Assembly: GCA_023091665.1 (NCBI GenBank)
Contig: JALJCQ010000001.1
Span: 2,232,001 to 2,296,000 of the forward strand
Direction of reading: 5' to 3'
From: Pythium myriotylum
Lineage: Eukaryota; Oomycota; Peronosporomycetes; Pythiales; Pythiaceae
DNA length: 64,000 nucleotides
The position numbers and the translations under genes are program-made. Below, in pieces: positions 1-10,822 of the stretch. The notes under the pieces are model-generated. The model made no database searches. It was not told the origin of the DNA and saw nothing but the letters and a program-made list of their open reading frames with translations. How positions within the stretch are numbered: the first letter of the stretch is position 1; every line of letters begins with the position of its first letter.

Positions 1-47
1 AGCGCCGCGGCGAGGACGCCGAGCGACTCGTAGGTGCTCACGCTCAT
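1..47 (-). CDS. N-terminal fragment of a gene leaving the left edge
   Basis: An ATG at 47 on the minus strand opens about 15 codons (reading MSVSTYESLGVLAAA) that run off the window. The peptide is too short to assign a family. A pyrimidine-rich initiator-like TCATTTGC lies 24 nt upstream on the same strand, at the spacing usual for oomycete genes with short leaders, and this is the main reason to believe the start. Product unknown; a chance ATG remains possible. Confidence 0.45.
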   Translation of the reverse strand, partial: MSVSTYESLGVLAAA

Positions 48-70
48 AGTGGGGCGGCGAGGGAATATCT

Positions 71-78
71 GCAAATGA
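71..78 (-). promoter_or_regulatory. Initiator-like motif upstream of the left-edge gene
   Basis: The minus strand reads TCATTTGC, matching the loose oomycete initiator pattern YCAYTYY, 24 nt upstream of the ATG at 47. The motif is short and will also occur by chance, so it supports but does not prove a transcription start here. Confidence 0.3.
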
Positions 79-1865
79 CTTGACGCGGTCGTGTCCCGAG
101 TCGGGAGATCCGGAAGTTGGACCGCCAGGAGCAGACGGGGCGCGCGACAGGCTTCCATAAAACGGGAACCGTGGACGGAAGAAACGAGAGAGTTTTTTTT
201 GTCGCCGGTGGACGCTGACGACCCCACAGGGGACTCGGGCCCGCCCAGCTGCGAGCGCCGCGCGCGCACGACCGTGGGACCTTGAACAAGTTGCGTGTTC
301 CCTCGGGGGGGCGTTCGTGCCGTTGGTTGCTGCCCGACGGTCGACCGTAGGGCTAGGGCCCGCCCGGGAAACGCGGCCGGAAAGGGCGCGACAAACTGGT
401 CCAAACCCAGCGGGCTCACCTGTCGACAGTGGGACCCCAGCCGGGTTTCGAAAAAGTATCTTCCGGGGCCTCTCGCTGGACCGAAAGGAGCGAGAGAGAC
501 GGGGGGAGAAACCGGGCACAACAGAGCGCAAATATGGAAGCCCGACAATGTGGCGACGCGGAACACTCGTTCGTGCTCCGAAAGACGGAGCAGCCGGGAA
601 CGCCGAAAGGAAGCCTCTCGCGTTCGCAAAGATCTGTCGTCAGTCCCACTCTCTTCGCTCGCGCGGGGTATCGAGGACCAGAGGCACTAATTCAACGCAT
701 TGCCTGTTTAATCTGGCAAAACGCATTCATCAACTCGTGGAAACATGAGCTTCATGCGGCCAGCCCAACCGCGGGGAGCAAAACTTAGCAAACACGAGTG
801 ACGGTGGAAGAGCCACTTCAGCGAGCCCATGATCGAGGGCAACACATCAAAGCGAGCGTCGCCTGCGTGGTGGCGACGGTTCCCGCAGGGAGAAGAGGAC
901 AAGCTCCCAAGCAAGTGCGCGTTGCGTGTCTCTTCAGCCGCTACATTTGCACCGGGTGGCGGGGGCCTCGACAGCCCGACTTTTCGGCGGGTGGCCTGTT
1001 CGACTGAGCGATCGGATCGTTCACCGGCTCTGCCCGTGCGAGTCACGGGCGGTAACCAAGATGGAGTTGAACTGTCGAGACTCTGTCCCCGTTGCGACCG
1101 CCCGGTGGAATGTTCGTGGCGGCTCCATCAGCCCAAGAGTCCAGAGAAATATCTCGCAATATGGGGGATGCCGCGCTCGGACCCAGAACGCGCGTGTTCG
1201 GTCGCCTGGATTCCAGCCATCGATCTCACTTGGTGGATTTAGTGGATTGTGAGTCGAGTTCAGCGCGCGAGATCTCAAAGGCGAGGCTCTCTGGATCCTA
1301 CGGTACGCCACTCCCCCGCCCCAGTTCATCAATAAATCTGCCATGGAAGATCTCCTCGCCCTCCCCTGGCGCAAGAGGCGGTCGAGTGGGGGGCGTTGGG
1401 TTACACTCTGGGTTGGCGCCCGCCCTTCTCCTCCCGCGCCGGTACCGTAGTGCCGACTGCAGACGACATCTACGTACCGTACTCGCTCGTGGCATGAGTG
1501 ATCCCCCGCCGCACATGCCTCCACCCGCGCCGCTCCCACGCCGCCAACGCCAGCCTGGCAGACGTGAGCCGCCAACTAAGGCCGACCGCGTGGGAACCAC
1601 GAACAGGCGGCGTCGCATGGCACGCACGCCAAAGCCGGTGCCTCGGGCCTCTACATGTCGCGCCGTCGCAGAGAGTATTAAAAACAGTGCCCCCGGGGCA
1701 GTAATCCCTTCCCCCGTTTAACGGTCGCCCAATGCCTTGGGTGTCCGAGCCCCAGTTTTCAGGGAGTCGAAGGTTGCCGACGCACGGAGATGCGCGTGGA
1801 ACCTCCGACAGCAAGGCGTGACTGCGTCTGAGAATCGATGGCGCTTGGCGGTTATGCGCAGGATC

Positions 1866-1881
1866 CACACACACACACACA
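1866..1881. repeat. (CA)8 microsatellite
   Basis: Eight uninterrupted CA dinucleotides followed by TATG, inside the gene-free left region. It is too short to imply function but could vary in length between isolates. Confidence 0.85.
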
Positions 1882-3173
1882 TATGCTGCGACCTGGCCAC
1901 GCCTGACTGCTCGTGCGACAAACGACCGTTTTGCGCGGAAGTTCTCGCGTGGATGCGAATGATCATAGTGGAGAGAACGTTGAGAAAAGAAGGCTTCGAA
2001 ACGAGAAGCTCTATAGAGAAACAGGCCGTTTCTTCAACGGAATCGCTTGTGGGTGAATGAGAAATGTTGCCTCCGCGAATCATCGCGCAGCAGCGGAATC
2101 ATTTCTCTCTCTATCTCAGGATGAGCAACTCGCCGTGAGACTGCGAGACCTTCGATTCTTTCGATGCGAGCATCCGCGTGGCGCGTGACTAGCCGCATCT
2201 CGTACGGTACATATCAATTCGAAACACGGCGACCCGGATGGCACTCTGCACATCCAGAACGCTCCCCGGGTTCCAGTGGATCCTCCGTGGCGTAAGCAAG
2301 CACTGTATCCTGGAAGCCAGAGATACAGAAGTGCCGCACAACCCTCAGGCGTTGAGGTGGCGTTCCGTGGCGAGCTGCATCGCAGAGGACGGCAAGTCAG
2401 CGCCAACTTCAACACTGGCCAGCAGACGTTGAAGAGAGTCAGTCCGCGCCTCTACTGAACGATGACGTTTGCTGTCACCGTAAAGCGGAGGTATCCTCAA
2501 AATGCATAGTGTCAGCGCTCACAGCCTACTGAGAGGTCCGATGTTACGTGAGCCACACCACGAACTGGGGAGGGCGCGGAAAATGGCAGGAAAGCGCCGC
2601 GGCCGCTTGGGCTCGCTCAGCTCGTAACTGGGACTGTGCAGTGCACGTGGAAGATCCCGTGGAACTGGAAACCAATTGCTTCTGGCGCTGAAACGGACGT
2701 GCGCATAGGCTGACCGTCCATTTCCGTGGGCCTACGCGTCCAGATCACTCCCTCAATACAGGCCCGGGTGGTGAGATGGGGCCACGGCCGGTCCTATCGG
2801 GTGTGAGTGGCAGGAACCCATGTCCAAACATGCCAAATGAGTCAAAAGTCCAGCTCAGTGCCCAATCCTCTTGTCGAAAAGCGGGAATCACGGTGGCCAA
2901 AACGCTCCATGGAGTTGAAGGACGGGAAACGCCACGTTAATAACCTTTGTGCCACGTGCGAGAAGGAAGAGTGACCGCCCTGGCATCCGGCTGCCGCCTG
3001 CCTCACGGCCGCCTCACTCCCTCACACACGGTCAAGTCAAAGTCGGAGCCGATCACTCGCTGCGTCGCTCGTCGCCCTCGTTCTCTTGCTTGTCGAGGCA
3101 TCTGTGGGTCCACAGCCGTGAGAAGGACCACACCGATCGTGACGCCCGACCTCAACCGCTGCCGCTCGCACCC

Positions 3174-4043
3174 ATGCCGTTCACGACGTTGTCGGCCGTC
3201 CCGACCAGTGAGGACGCAGACGACTCCTTCGATACTGGCCGTGCTCAGGAGCCGACCCCAGCGGCGAGAAAGGAACACCGGATGAGTGGCGGCGTCCCCC
3301 ACCGACAGCATCCGACCACAACCTCATCCTCGGCGTCCTCCTCCTCCTCCTCGGCCTCGGAGCCAGCCCCACATCGCTCCTTACGCCTCCACGTCGGAGT
3401 CTTCTCCAAGCGCAAAGGGGTCCGGTACAATGCTGACGGAAGGGTCGTCAAGTGCCGGTTTTGTGAAATTTTGCGGCACCGAGATGAGCCGTTCCTGTAC
3501 GAAGACGATACGCTCGCCGTCTTCCGCCCTCTCCATCCAATCGTGCCGTCCCATATTCTGATCGTCCCGCGGGCCCACATCCGCAACGTCAAGCAACTAA
3601 ATGTCGGCCACGTCGACCTACTTCGCCGCATGCGTGCGGTCGCAGACCGAGTGCTTCGCACCCACCCTGACCTACGAGAGCAGCACCAAATTGGCGTCGA
3701 GGAAGAGACGGCCGAGCCATGCATCAAGAACCCCGCCCCGGAGTCGCCGAGCGACGTCGGTGCCCGCGACCTCACGTTGGATGACCTTCACGAACATGCT
3801 TCCCCTGAAGGAGGCATTGGATGTCGGTTCGCGTTCCATGTGCCGCCCTTCAACAGTATCGACCATGTCCACATGCACGCCTTCCGTGGGGAGACGGGGT
3901 ACTACGGTCGCATCAAGTACCGTACTGAGTCGTGGTGGTGTCGTTCGTACGACGAAGTGCTCGCCCGTCTCGAGCTTCAGCACGCCCAGCCGACTAGGCT
4001 GCCCACGACTGAAGCGTCACATGGTGAGTCTGCTGTACGTTGA
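3174..4043 (+). CDS. HIT-family (HINT3-like) hydrolase
   Basis: Protein of 289 aa. Residues about 89-255 form a histidine-triad domain: a CRFC pair and EI-R--EPFLYEDD opening, the central block PSHILIVPRAHI, and the triad HVHMH at residues 231-235 (three histidines present). HIT proteins hydrolyse nucleotide phosphoramidates or related nucleotide bonds; this C-terminal arrangement, with a WW pair after the triad, resembles HINT3-type members. An acidic insertion of roughly 50 residues lies between the two halves of the domain. The frame is open back to 2949, but the N-terminal part before MPFTT is not protein-like and I place the start at 3174. A Ser-rich low-complexity stretch follows the start. 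The gene converges on the MFS gene. The substrate cannot be told from sequence. Confidence 0.82.
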   Translation: MPFTTLSAVPTSEDADDSFDTGRAQEPTPAARKEHRMSGGVPHRQHPTTTSSSASSSSSSASEPAPHRSLRLHVGVFSKRKGVRYNADGRVVKCRFCEILRHRDEPFLYEDDTLAVFRPLHPIVPSHILIVPRAHIRNVKQLNVGHVDLLRRMRAVADRVLRTHPDLREQHQIGVEEETAEPCIKNPAPESPSDVGARDLTLDDLHEHASPEGGIGCRFAFHVPPFNSIDHVHMHAFRGETGYYGRIKYRTESWWCRSYDEVLARLELQHAQPTRLPTTEASHGESAVR

Positions 4044-4204
4044 CGTTAACAGTCGCGTTGAACCAACGAAAGAGAGCTATTTATTTGAACTGTGCGTCGT
4101 CATTACAATCAAGTTGACCTGCCTAGACCTACGGTAGTCGCACCACACCCAAAGTATTGTTCTGAATTGAATTGAAATGGATTGCATTAACGGAATGTAT
4201 CGTT

Positions 4205-5983
4205 CTATGTGCCGTAAGCCGTGGTGACGTCAGTCGAACCGACCCCAAGGCGCACGCGCGACTGACCCAATGGAGGAGTCTCCGGATACCATCCAGAGAG
4301 GATGGCCTCGATGGACTGGAGGCTGCGTTGACTTGTCTCGGGCAGGTACAGCCACGCGACAACAACTCCGACGGCGTTTGTGGTGAACACGAGGCTCACA
4401 CAGATGGTAAATACGTGGCTAAACGGTAGCTGTGACCGGAAGAAAGGAATTCCGTAGCTCAGTACGAGACGGAGGAAGGAGTCGCAAATCATCACGATAC
4501 TCGCAGCACCAACTCGTTGCCTCGTTGGGAAGAGCTCACCGAGCAGCACAATGGGTCCAATCCCGAGCCCGAGTTCATAGCCAGCAGTGATTAACATGAG
4601 TGCAGCAGAGCCAACGTCTGTGGCTTGTACCGCACTTGAGTCCTCATGTTCGTGGTAGGCGTTGAAGCCCAACAATAGGCATCCAAGAACAACAAGCGTA
4701 CAGCCTGACTGAAGCGCTAAGACACGGCCTCGGATGTCAATGATGAAGAAGCAGCAGAGGATACCGATAGCCGACGAGAAAAGGAGCACGCTGAGCACGA
4801 CAAGCTGGACTGTATCACTCATGTTGATGCCAGTGCCGAACACCGTGACAGAGAAAGAGTTTGTTGTGGTTGAGCTTAGAGTAGGCTCGATGAGTGTGGA
4901 CGTGATGGCACGAAGAGAAAACAACGAGCAACAAAGCCATAGAGGGCGGAAAAATGCGCCGTGATGGATATGCTTCTCTGTGGACACGACGCTCGCATGG
5001 ATGAGGCTGTTAACTTCACTCTCGGCGCGGTCGTAGTCGTTGCTGAAGAGTCTGCAAATGACAGCGAATGACCCTTCTCGGTCGTCGTGGCGGGAAATGA
5101 GCCACGTTGGAGAGTCTGGGAGCCTCTGTGCGAGAAGCAACAACAAGATTCCTGGTATAACACCGGCCAGCGCAAGCGCCTTCCACTCGCTGAGATTGAA
5201 CCCGAAGTACTGGCGACTGAGGTAGATGAATAGTGCACCGACACCGAGAAAACAGAGTCGCCCCAGCGCTGTCAGCAAAGCGACTATACATACGAGTCGG
5301 CCACGGGTTTGCGCTGCACTTATCTCAGCAATATAGATTGGTGCAACCACGCTCATGATCCCAGTAGATGCACCGAGTAAGTACCGACCCAGGAGCACCG
5401 TAATCTCGCCGTAGGCAACAGCGTGGAGCAGCCAACCGAGCACAAACGGCACTGCTGCGAGCTCAAGTGTCCCCGCACGCCCCAGGCGGTCACCTAAGTA
5501 CCCACCGCCGGCTGCACCGAAGATGGCGCCTAAGTAGAGACACGGCTGGTAAAAGAACTCTGTGTGTGCATGATTAGAGCTGAAGACGTCGACTTGCATG
5601 TTGTACAATCGGTTCGGTGCGATGGGGAAGAGAGTGAGCCACACCCCGCATATGCTCGCCATCGCGATGGCGACCACGTGGAGCCAGAAGAACGCGTTGG
5701 CCTGCGCGTGGAAGGCGCCACACGTACACGCGCCTCTGCGCCTCCGTGCTCTGCGCCCACGCACGGGAAGCGCCGCGTCGTCGCTCTTGGCCGTGAGGGG
5801 CGTGAACGCGCCGGCATTGATGGGCGTGGTCTCGCTCGCGGACAGCGAGCCACGCGCGAACTCGGGAGGCGCGAAGACGTACTGGTGCGGCACGAAGGCG
5901 AAGTCGCTCCGCGCGGGGTCGCGCAGCGCCGCCACGAGGCTGCTCCACTCGCGCGGCCGCCGGCTCGGGGGCTCGTCCGCCAT
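4205..5983 (-). CDS. MFS transporter, sugar-porter type
   Basis: Protein of 592 aa with about 12 hydrophobic segments after a roughly 130-residue cytosolic N terminus rich in R and C. Family signatures are in order: GGYLGDRLGR after TM2, PIYIAEIS---TRG after TM4, PDSPTWL before the central loop, GLGIGPIVLLGELFPTRQR in TM10, and PETSQRSLQSIEAI after TM12. These are the sugar-porter (SP) family motifs, so it is probably a plasma- or endomembrane symporter or uniporter; the substrate is unknown. The central loop is short. I start at MADEPP (5983); the frame stays open upstream to 6337 but would overlap the RRP6 coding start. Divergent from RRP6 with under 200 bp between them. Confidence 0.88.
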   Translation of the reverse strand: MADEPPSRRPREWSSLVAALRDPARSDFAFVPHQYVFAPPEFARGSLSASETTPINAGAFTPLTAKSDDAALPVRGRRARRRRGACTCGAFHAQANAFFWLHVVAIAMASICGVWLTLFPIAPNRLYNMQVDVFSSNHAHTEFFYQPCLYLGAIFGAAGGGYLGDRLGRAGTLELAAVPFVLGWLLHAVAYGEITVLLGRYLLGASTGIMSVVAPIYIAEISAAQTRGRLVCIVALLTALGRLCFLGVGALFIYLSRQYFGFNLSEWKALALAGVIPGILLLLLAQRLPDSPTWLISRHDDREGSFAVICRLFSNDYDRAESEVNSLIHASVVSTEKHIHHGAFFRPLWLCCSLFSLRAITSTLIEPTLSSTTTNSFSVTVFGTGINMSDTVQLVVLSVLLFSSAIGILCCFFIIDIRGRVLALQSGCTLVVLGCLLLGFNAYHEHEDSSAVQATDVGSAALMLITAGYELGLGIGPIVLLGELFPTRQRVGAASIVMICDSFLRLVLSYGIPFFRSQLPFSHVFTICVSLVFTTNAVGVVVAWLYLPETSQRSLQSIEAILSGWYPETPPLGQSRVRLGVGSTDVTTAYGT

Positions 5984-6178
5984 CGAAGATTCAGTGGGGG
6001 TGACGAGCTTCCATCGCTGAGATGGAGGGGTACACCGTAACGGACACGCCTGCGGCATAACGTACCCTGTCGTGTAACATCGAGACCGTGCGAGGTTGCC
6101 CGAAGGTAACGGAGTGTGGGTTCCAATCAAATGACGAGAGCGCAAAAGGCAACCCTCGGCCACCAAGCGATCGGAGAG

Positions 6179-8701
6179 ATGGCGACGCCGCGCGACGCAG
6201 GCGAGGCCACGGCCTTCGTGGACGCGCTCTACCGAAAGGTGCTGCTGGCCGTGAAGGCGTCGAACGGCGTTCCGTCGGAGGACGACGACTACCACTACCA
6301 CGCCAAGTTCAGCGCGGCCTTCGCGGCGCAGGCCCACGCCACCGGCACGCGCGTCCAGGAACTGATCCGGCGGCTCGGCAAGAGCGGAGGAAGCGGCAAG
6401 GACGCCGGCAGTGATGGAGAAGACGAGGAAGACGACGACCGCGAGCTATTCGAAGGCCCCGAGCCGAAAGCACGCATCACCGACTTGGTCGACGCGCTCC
6501 TGGACGACGCCTCGCGGCAGCTGGAGATCGTCGCGCGCGGTGGCGCGGCCGCGCAGAGCCAGCTGGAGAACAAGCCCATGGTCTTTGATAAGAAACAAAC
6601 TGCGAAGAACAAGAAGCTAGAAGCCGATGCTGCTCGGAAAGACGAGATCGTCCAGGATGCGAGGGCGTCGTCGCGTGCGAGCAACAAGCCACAGGACAAG
6701 TTCGACGAGCGGATCGACAACTCGTCAGCGCCGTTTGCATCCAAGCTCCGCGAGAAAGTGCACGCACTAAGTGATGCCGTGGGCGATGGAGATGAAGAAG
6801 AAGGGCCGAGGCATCCTTACTACCCTGAGATTCGCGGGCTCAAGTACGCAGACTGGCAGGTGAAGGCCTCGACTGACCCGTACGAGAAGATCGACATTGA
6901 AAACGCATCTTATCTTTGGGTTGATACGGAGGAAAAGCTGCAGAAGATGATGGAGTCGCTGCTAAATCCGGAGAGCAAAGTGGTCGCTGTCGATCTTGAG
7001 CACCACAGTTATCGGTCGTACCTAGGCTTGGTGTGTCTGATGCAGATTTCCACCGCACGCGAGGACTTTCTTGTCGACCCGCTGGCCTTGCGAGGGAAAT
7101 TGCAAGTGTTAAACGAAGTTTTTTGCGACCCCACGAAAGTAAAGGTGCTCCACGGTGCGGACATGGATATTTTGTGGCTCCAACGTGATCTCGGGTTGTA
7201 CATAGTGAACATGTTTGATACGGGTCAAGCGGCTCGGCTTCTCAATTATCCCAGGTATTCTCTCGCCTATCTGCTCAAGCGTCACTGTGCCATCGACGCG
7301 GACAAACAGTACCAACTCGCCGACTGGCGAATCCGACCTCTGGACCGGAATATGGTCAAGTACGCGAGGGAGGATACACGCTATCTGCTTTACATCTACG
7401 ACCAGCTGAAGCAAGAGTTAATTGCGGCTAGCGAAAAATCTCGTTCCAGTTTACTTCTTGAGGCATTGCAAAACTCGAGCAAGATCTGCCTTCAAGTCTA
7501 CGAAAAGCCGGAAGTGACGGAACATGATTGCGAATCGCTGAGAGAGAAGCTGAAAGATACTGTTGGTATCCCAGTCATGTCAGAGCTCCAGAAGCGTATT
7601 TTCCACCGACTATTCTTCTGGCGCGACGCAGTGGCGCGAGCTGAAGATGAGTCGCATGCATATGTCTTGCCCAACCATGTAATGATCAAAATCGCGAAGA
7701 ATATTCCTCTTCGCTCCGATCAGCTCTTCCGCACATGCAACCCGGTTCCGGCGCTTGTGCGTAAACGTGCTCATGAGATCACGACTATGATCTCTAGTGA
7801 GAAGGCCAAGGCCGCGACTGAGGCGACGAGTTTGGAGTCAGAAAAGAGCGATGTCAGCATGAGCGTGCAATTGACTCCACAAAAAAGAAGATTCACTGAA
7901 GAGGACAATGATGCCGCGCACTTAAGCAGTGTCAAGGATCTCGCCCAGTATCCGAGCTGGAAGAGTGGGTTCCGCAAGGCTCGAGAAACCGCCGTGGAGT
8001 CGGATGCTGCGGCCATCGAGTCGAGCCTGCGTCGAAGTTTCCCTGAGGTAGTGGTGACAGATTGTAAACTGAAGGGTGGAGAAGAAGACACAGCAGATGC
8101 ATTGCGTCGAGTGAATGATGCGGTCGCGAACAATTCGTTCGTGGTTGCTGAGGTTGTGCTGGAGCAAGCGGTGCCAGTTCACATCCCTCCTGAAAAGAAG
8201 GCGAACCCAACAACCGACTCGGAGGCTGTTCCCACGTCGTTGGCCGAGGAGTACCAGCTATCAAACCGAGCAAAGCGGCGAAAAACAGAGGCCACCGTGA
8301 CTCCTCGAGCTCCATCAGCACAAGCCATCGCGGAGGTGCGATCTTCAGCGGAACTGTCGAAGCAGCGTGCCGAAGGATTCATCCAGCAAGTGGAGCAAGA
8401 CGCTGCGTCGCCGGCGGAGCCGAACGGACCGAAGGTCAAGGCTTTCGACTACGCCGCAGCTAGCAAGCAGGTCGCTGGTGCACAGTTGAACATTGCGTCG
8501 TCTATGGCCGCGAAGGCCGCCGAGGCGAAGCGAAACCAACCCAAGGGGGGCAAGCTCAACAAGAAGGCTGTCGGCGGGCGAGGGTACAACCCGTTCGTGG
8601 CCGTTCGCGGCGGCAAGTCTGACGCGCTGGAAGAGCCCGCCGGCGCCAAGGCCCCCGTGAAGAAGATCCACCAGATGCCGCGTAGCTCCACGTTCCGATA
8701 G
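6179..8701 (+). CDS. RRP6: RRP6/EXOSC10 nuclear exosome 3'-5' exonuclease
   Basis: Protein of 840 aa. It carries an N-terminal PMC2NT-like helical region (about 1-110), a DEDD-Y exonuclease domain (about 255-440) and an HRDC domain (about 480-560). Catalytic acids are visible: D and E in VAVDLEHHSY (residues 272 and 274), D in HGADMDILWLQRD, and Y/D in YAREDTRYLLYIYD. The C-terminal 280 residues are basic and disordered, as in other RRP6 proteins where this tail contacts the exosome core. RRP6 trims rRNA, snRNA and snoRNA precursors and degrades aberrant nuclear RNA. An in-frame ATG lies 48 nt upstream at 6131; I chose MATPRDAGEA (6179) because the intervening codons look like leader. One exon. 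The TRF4/5 gene later in this window is a partner in the same pathway elsewhere. Confidence 0.93.
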   Translation: MATPRDAGEATAFVDALYRKVLLAVKASNGVPSEDDDYHYHAKFSAAFAAQAHATGTRVQELIRRLGKSGGSGKDAGSDGEDEEDDDRELFEGPEPKARITDLVDALLDDASRQLEIVARGGAAAQSQLENKPMVFDKKQTAKNKKLEADAARKDEIVQDARASSRASNKPQDKFDERIDNSSAPFASKLREKVHALSDAVGDGDEEEGPRHPYYPEIRGLKYADWQVKASTDPYEKIDIENASYLWVDTEEKLQKMMESLLNPESKVVAVDLEHHSYRSYLGLVCLMQISTAREDFLVDPLALRGKLQVLNEVFCDPTKVKVLHGADMDILWLQRDLGLYIVNMFDTGQAARLLNYPRYSLAYLLKRHCAIDADKQYQLADWRIRPLDRNMVKYAREDTRYLLYIYDQLKQELIAASEKSRSSLLLEALQNSSKICLQVYEKPEVTEHDCESLREKLKDTVGIPVMSELQKRIFHRLFFWRDAVARAEDESHAYVLPNHVMIKIAKNIPLRSDQLFRTCNPVPALVRKRAHEITTMISSEKAKAATEATSLESEKSDVSMSVQLTPQKRRFTEEDNDAAHLSSVKDLAQYPSWKSGFRKARETAVESDAAAIESSLRRSFPEVVVTDCKLKGGEEDTADALRRVNDAVANNSFVVAEVVLEQAVPVHIPPEKKANPTTDSEAVPTSLAEEYQLSNRAKRRKTEATVTPRAPSAQAIAEVRSSAELSKQRAEGFIQQVEQDAASPAEPNGPKVKAFDYAAASKQVAGAQLNIASSMAAKAAEAKRNQPKGGKLNKKAVGGRGYNPFVAVRGGKSDALEEPAGAKAPVKKIHQMPRSSTFR

Positions 8702-8909
8702 ATCATGCTGTAGTCACAGTCACTGACGCTTGGGTCTGTTCCCGCCAAAACTGCTCCTCCATTTATACCCAATAGAGTTCCGTTGAAGTCGACGAGTCCC
8801 GTGCGATTGGCTGATAAAGGTTCCCGTTGGTTATCTGCGCGCTGGCCCACGCACTCCCGAAGGACACAACGGGGGAGAGCTGCCCGCCACGCTCGACGCG
8901 AGGGGGACG

Positions 8910-10753
8910 ATGTTGTCGCCGCGCAGCGAGCCCAAGCGCAAGGCGAACGGCGCCGCGTCGACGGCCGCGCCCAAGCGCGCGCGCAAGGACGCCGAGGAGC
9001 CGGCGGAGAACGGCCAGGCGAGCGCCGAGGACGCCAGCGAGCCGGCGGCCGACAGCGTGCCCCCCGAGCCCTCGAACGACCACCACGACGGCGACGCCGA
9101 GAAGACCGCCCAGGAGCAGGCGCCGGCGCCGGCGGACGACGCGCCGCCGAAGAAAAAGACCACCAAGAGGACCACCAAGGCCGCGCCCAAGCCCAAGGCG
9201 ACCCCCAAGCCCAAAGTCGTCAAGGTCAAGGCGCCGAAACCCGCGACGGCGCCCAAGAAACGCAAGACCCAGGACGACCGCGTGCGCGAGAACGCGCCTC
9301 TGAACGCACCGTTCTACGTGGAGACGGGCGCCGAGTGGGCCTTCCAAACGCTCGACTTCGACGACCTCAGTGAACTCCGCTCCATGTGGGAACTGCCGGC
9401 CGCGTGCCACGTGCTCTGGCTGCTGCAGACGCCGCTGACGCTCCGCGTCTGCAACACACTGCTCGAGTACGAGGCCGCGCTGCTGAATCCAGAGAGCTCG
9501 ACGCTTCTCGAAGACGTCTTCACCAAGCTGCTGCTCAAGAAGAGCGAGCGCGACTGCCTTGCCCCGGGGATTGGGCTCAAGTATGAGTGGTGGAACAAGC
9601 AGCTGCGCGAGTACTACATGGCGCTCTACGATCGGTGGTACGCGCTGCTGCGCAAAGCCGGCGAAAAGACTCCGGCCTCCTTCTTGCTCGATTCGGAAGA
9701 GGATGAGACCGAGGGCTCAGACGACGAGGAGCGCGACGTGGAGCTCACAGATGACGAGTGGCTCACACTTGATATTCTCAAGTCGCGGCTTGAAGGTCTC
9801 GGCGTCGAGTGTCCACTCAAACACCAGAGCTTCAGCGACCTCTCCATCGTTCTCCGATGTAAGATCCTGCTAAACCTCTGTGAAGCCGTCTTTGACGACC
9901 CCGTCAACACGTACGTTGCTCACTTATTGCCCTCGTGGGCTGAGAACTGCCTTGCTAATAACTATGATGATGCAGAGACTATATTCGACAAATGGAAGAG
10001 GACGACCTCCGCGTCGAGCCGTTGGGGCGCGACCGGCTTGGTAACCTTTTCTATTACTTTCCCCAGTTCTACAACGAGCGTCGAATTTATCGCATGGAGG
10101 TTGAGACCAACAAATGGGCACTCTGGGCCAAGGGCGACGATGCATTTTCTCAAATGCTCGCGGCCATGAAACAGATGCGAGGTCGCAAAGCTCGCGGTGA
10201 GCAGGAACTCATGGATCACCTTGAGGTGATTGTTGAGCAGATCGGGGAAGAGGCGGAAGCTCGCGAGAAGGAACTCGAGAAGGCTACGAAGAAAGCGATT
10301 CTCGAAGCTATCCCGCGCAAGCGGTCGATGCGTATCCAGGTTAAGCAGATCGAGCAGCTTGAGAAAGCAAAGGAAGAAGAAGAGACGAAGAAAGTGCTCA
10401 CGGCCGAAGAGATCGCGGAGATGAAACGGGCTGAGCTGCTTCGAAAAGTAGAACAAGACGCCGAGAGAGAAAAGCGGGAGCAAGAACGAGAGGCAAGACG
10501 TTTAGCTCGTGAAGAGGCGGAGAAGGAGGCCGCACAGGCGGAGCGCGAACAACGACGTCAACGGCGGCTGGAGAAAGAGCGAATCGAGGAAGAGCAGGCC
10601 GCACGCGCAGAGGAGGCGCGAAAGCTCCAAGAACAAGCGCGGAAAGATCGAGCTATGCAACGCAAGGCCGTTGACTCGGGCTCTGGGAGTGATAGCAATC
10701 CGGAGGATGCTGGGCGAGGTAGTTTCACAACACAGACAAATGGAACGAGCTGA
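8910..10753 (+). CDS. CECR2-like DDT/WHIM chromatin protein
   Basis: Two exons, 8910-9910 and 9976-10753, joined over a 65-nt GTACGT...CAG intron; the join restores frame (phase 2) and gives 592 aa. Residues 1-130 are Lys/Ala/Pro-rich and nuclear-like. About 140-200 resemble a DDT domain (DFDDLSELRSMWELPA). An acidic block at about 255-280 follows. Around 343-360 lies LRVEPLGRDRLGNLFYYFP, the hallmark of the WHIM2/CECR2-type motif, followed by RIYR. From about 390 to 575 a highly charged Glu/Arg helix is probably a coiled coil. In other eukaryotes such proteins bind ISWI-type remodellers. No bromodomain is seen, unlike animal CECR2, so the name indicates domain likeness only. Confidence 0.78.
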
Positions 10754-10822
10754 TAAATGCATAGATAGAATGAAGGAGACGAAACACGAAAAATTTGAGA
10801 AGTTGCATTTTGCTTGGTAGAG

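Larger units (their letters stand above)
48..3173. other. About 3.1 kb with no convincing gene
   Basis: Open frames here are short (at most about 210 codons), overlap each other on both strands, are rich in R, P and S, and contain no motif I recognise. I found no tRNA B-box, no rRNA-like block and no transposase-like reading. A short (CA)8 tract sits at 1866-1881. The right end must hold the promoter and leader of the HIT gene, and the left end that of the fragment at 1-47. The rest may be a non-coding RNA locus, a decayed gene or plain intergenic DNA. Confidence 0.6.

Noticed and set aside
1021..1575. 184-codon minus-strand frame in the left region
   Set aside because: No motif, biased composition, and overlapped by equally long frames on the plus strand.
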